NCBI RefSeq assembly: GCF_000144645.1
Contig: NC_014377.1
Location: 744,001-808,000, forward strand
DNA length: 64,000 bases
Reading direction: 5' to 3'
DNA from: Thermosediminibacter oceani DSM 16646
Lineage (GTDB): Bacteria; Bacillota; Thermosediminibacteria; Thermosediminibacterales; Thermosediminibacteraceae
Shown piece after piece: positions 62,328-64,000 of this stretch; the stretch's first letter is position 1, and the number at the start of each line of letters is the position of its first letter. The position numbers and the translations under genes were made by a program. Below the pieces are notes generated by a model. It was not told the origin of the DNA. It ran no database searches and was given only the letters and a program-made list of their open reading frames with translations.

Positions 62328-63113
62328 ATGGCCAGATTTTTAACAATAGGTGAAAGAATTCATGTTATTTCCCCTGTGATTAGAAAAGCTCTCCAGGAGA
62401 GGGATCCCGCCCCCATCCTTGCAAGGGCTAAGGAACAGGTTGAAGCCGGAGCTCATTACCTCGATGTCAACATCGGACCTGCCGAACGGGACGGAGAAGA
62501 ACTAATGACCTGGGTGGTAAAACTCCTGCAAAGCGAATTTCCGAATACTCCCCTGTGCCTAGACACTACAAATATGAAGGCCATCGAGGCGGGGCTTAAG
62601 GTTTACGACCCGAAACCGGGCAAGGCAATCATAAATTCCGCCGACGCCGGTTCCAGGATAGGCTTGCTTGAGGTGGCTGCCGAATACGGGGCGATGGTTA
62701 TAGGGCTATGCGCTAAGGAAGGTATACCGAGGGATAATGAAGAGCGTATAGCTTACTGCACCGAAATCCTTGATAAAGCTGTTGCTGTGGGCTTGAACCC
62801 GGAAGATATTCTCTTCGATCCTATGTTCGTCGTGGTAAAGGGAATGCAGGAAAAACAGCAGGAAGTGCTTGAGGCTGTAAGGCAGATCTCCGAAATGGGC
62901 CTGAAGACCACCGGTGGCTTGAGCAATGTAGCCAACGGCTGCCCCAAAGAGGTAAGAGGCCTTATCGAGACAGTAATCTGTGCAATGGCGATTCAGTGCG
63001 GGTTAACCTCCGCCATCATTAATCCCCTCAACAAGCTACTGATGGATGTAATTAAGACGGCCGAAGTCATCAAGGGATGGACTCTATATTGTGATTCTTA
63101 TCTTGAATTATAG
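62328..63113 (+). CDS. acsE: Methyl-THF:CFeSP methyltransferase
   Basis: 261 aa pterin-binding barrel. GERIHVISPVIRKALQERDP, GAHYLDVNIGPAERDGEEL (Asp of the pterin site), PLCLDTTNMKAIEAGLKVY and TTGGLSNVANGCPKEVRGLI. Moves the methyl of methyl-THF onto AcsCD. Homologue of the island MT2 at 44345. Confidence 0.95.
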   Translation: MARFLTIGERIHVISPVIRKALQERDPAPILARAKEQVEAGAHYLDVNIGPAERDGEELMTWVVKLLQSEFPNTPLCLDTTNMKAIEAGLKVYDPKPGKAIINSADAGSRIGLLEVAAEYGAMVIGLCAKEGIPRDNEERIAYCTEILDKAVAVGLNPEDILFDPMFVVVKGMQEKQQEVLEAVRQISEMGLKTTGGLSNVANGCPKEVRGLIETVICAMAIQCGLTSAIINPLNKLLMDVIKTAEVIKGWTLYCDSYLEL

Positions 63114-63139
63114 TTGAGATATAAAAAGAAGGAGGAGCT

Positions 63140-64000
63140 ATGACTCTGTTTGACATTATTTTCACAGGGTCCAAACAGGCCCTCGAAGCCGCAAAGGCTG
63201 CTGTTGATTCAGCAATCGAGAAAAAGGGAAGCGACGCCAAGGTGGCATTTCCCGAGACCGCATACAGCCTTCCCACCATCTATGCGGCAACCGGGAAAAA
63301 GATTGGGAACTTGGGTGAACTCCGGGATGTCCTATCCATCGTTGAAAGCCTTATCGTGCCGGAACAAAACCTAGAAAAAGCTTTAAACGCAGGGCTTGCT
63401 ACCGCACTCTCAGCAGAAATAATAGAAGCATGCAAATATGCGGTTGAAGAAAAACCTTACAGCGAGCCATGCGCCGGGTTCATTTCCGATGCCGTAATCC
63501 GTTCCCTCGGCGTACCACTAGTTACCGGTGATATACCGGGTGTCGCGGTGGTGATCGGCGAGGCACCGTCGGTAGAGGAAGCAGCAAAAATTATCAAGAA
63601 TTACCAGAATAAAGGCCTTCTTGTCTGCCTGGTAGGAAAAATAATTGATCAGGCCATAGAAGGCAAAGTAAAGGTAGGGCTTGAACTCCGCGTTGTACCT
63701 CTGGGCTATGATGTAACTTCCGTAATCCACGTGGTGACGGTCGCTATAAGGGCAGCACTTATATTCGGCGCCGTACCTCCTGGCAATCTGGAAGAGCTGC
63801 TCAAGTACACAAGGGAAAGGGTGCCGGCTTTCGTAAACGCCCTTGGTCCGTTGAGCGAGCTGGTCGTATCCGCCGGAGCCGGTGCCATAGCCCTCGGATT
63901 CCCGGTAATAACCGATCAGGATGTACAGGAAGTACCTCACTTTCTGATCACCCAGAAGGACTACGACAAAATAGTGCCCACTTCCCTGGAAGCAAGGGGC
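63140..64000 (+). CDS. acsB: Acetyl-CoA synthase, N-terminal part (cut by window end)
   Basis: From ATG 63140 the frame stays open to base 64000 (287 codons). It encodes the N-terminal domain of acetyl-CoA synthase (TLFDIIFTGSKQALEAAKAA, PETAYSLPTIYAATGKKIG, VPLVTGDIPGVAVVIGEAPS, LGYDVTSVIHVVTVAIRAAL, FPVITDQDVQEVPHFLI). This part contacts CODH and forms the CO channel; the A-cluster ligands lie outside. AAGGAGG precedes it. It completes acsA...acsB. Confidence 0.95.
   Translation, partial: MTLFDIIFTGSKQALEAAKAAVDSAIEKKGSDAKVAFPETAYSLPTIYAATGKKIGNLGELRDVLSIVESLIVPEQNLEKALNAGLATALSAEIIEACKYAVEEKPYSEPCAGFISDAVIRSLGVPLVTGDIPGVAVVIGEAPSVEEAAKIIKNYQNKGLLVCLVGKIIDQAIEGKVKVGLELRVVPLGYDVTSVIHVVTVAIRAALIFGAVPPGNLEELLKYTRERVPAFVNALGPLSELVVSAGAGAIALGFPVITDQDVQEVPHFLITQKDYDKIVPTSLEARG

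Overview
The window reads as chromosome of a low-to-mid GC, anaerobic, spore-forming and probably thermophilic Clostridia-class Firmicute, a Wood-Ljungdahl acetogen of the Thermosediminibacterales/Thermoanaerobacterales type. The evidence is sleB-ypeB and a Spo0B-like gene beside obg, Firmicute-type L27 with its Prp protease, a T-box leader, a full acetyl-CoA pathway cluster, a second CO dehydrogenase, and a complete selenocysteine route (selA, selB, tRNA-Sec and a UGA-containing formate dehydrogenase). The taxon is inference; no rRNA is present.

Layout. 1-769: right end of an IS1182-like element. 0.8-4.4 kb: small unknown proteins and the germination pair sleB-ypeB. 4.6-8.6 kb: a DUF3786 protein, a stand-alone CO dehydrogenase, gene remnants and a NUDIX gene. 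8.6-17.2 kb: housekeeping (rplU-prp-rpmA, spo0B-like, obg, nadD-yqeK-LCP-rsfS, T-box leuS). 17.3-21.5 kb: comEA, selA-selB, tRNA-Sec. 21.5-28.5 kb: MATE exporter, formate channel, IS30 remnant, YabE-like 3D protein, DacF, YetF-like protein. 28.5-30.1 kb: a complete IS1182-like element inserted in a terminator. 30.2-34.3 kb: ferredoxin, Sec formate dehydrogenase, [FeFe]-hydrogenase and FolT, resembling a compact hydrogen-dependent CO2 reductase. 34.4-48.5 kb: a corrinoid methyl-transfer island. 48.8-64.0 kb: cooF-like, acsA, cooC, fhs, DUF166, fchA, folD, metV, metF, lpdA, acsF, acsD, acsC, acsE and the start of acsB.

The methyl-transfer island is the least ordinary region. It holds two corrinoid proteins, a UroD-family methyltransferase, an MFS carrier, a GntR/UTRA regulator, a pterin-type methyltransferase, a DUF1638 protein and two nearly identical RACo activators. 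It has been rearranged: a 1.86-kb direct duplication carrying RACo, deleted copies of the DUF1638 and pterin-methyltransferase genes, duplicated promoter leaders flanking a scrambled IS110 remnant with a strongly structured non-coding end, and a repeated hairpin family. Three of its four promoters carry an ATGTATATAC-type palindrome at or just after the -10 box, a candidate operator for the GntR protein.

How the genes may work together (inference): formate made from H2+CO2 by the FDH-hydrogenase unit enters the folate branch (fhs, fchA, folD, metVF). Methyl groups from O-methyl or other methylated substrates enter through UroD methyltransferase, corrinoid protein and pterin methyltransferase to methyl-THF. 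AcsE then passes methyl to the corrinoid iron-sulfur protein AcsCD, and CODH/ACS makes acetyl-CoA. RACo proteins would re-reduce inactivated corrinoids.
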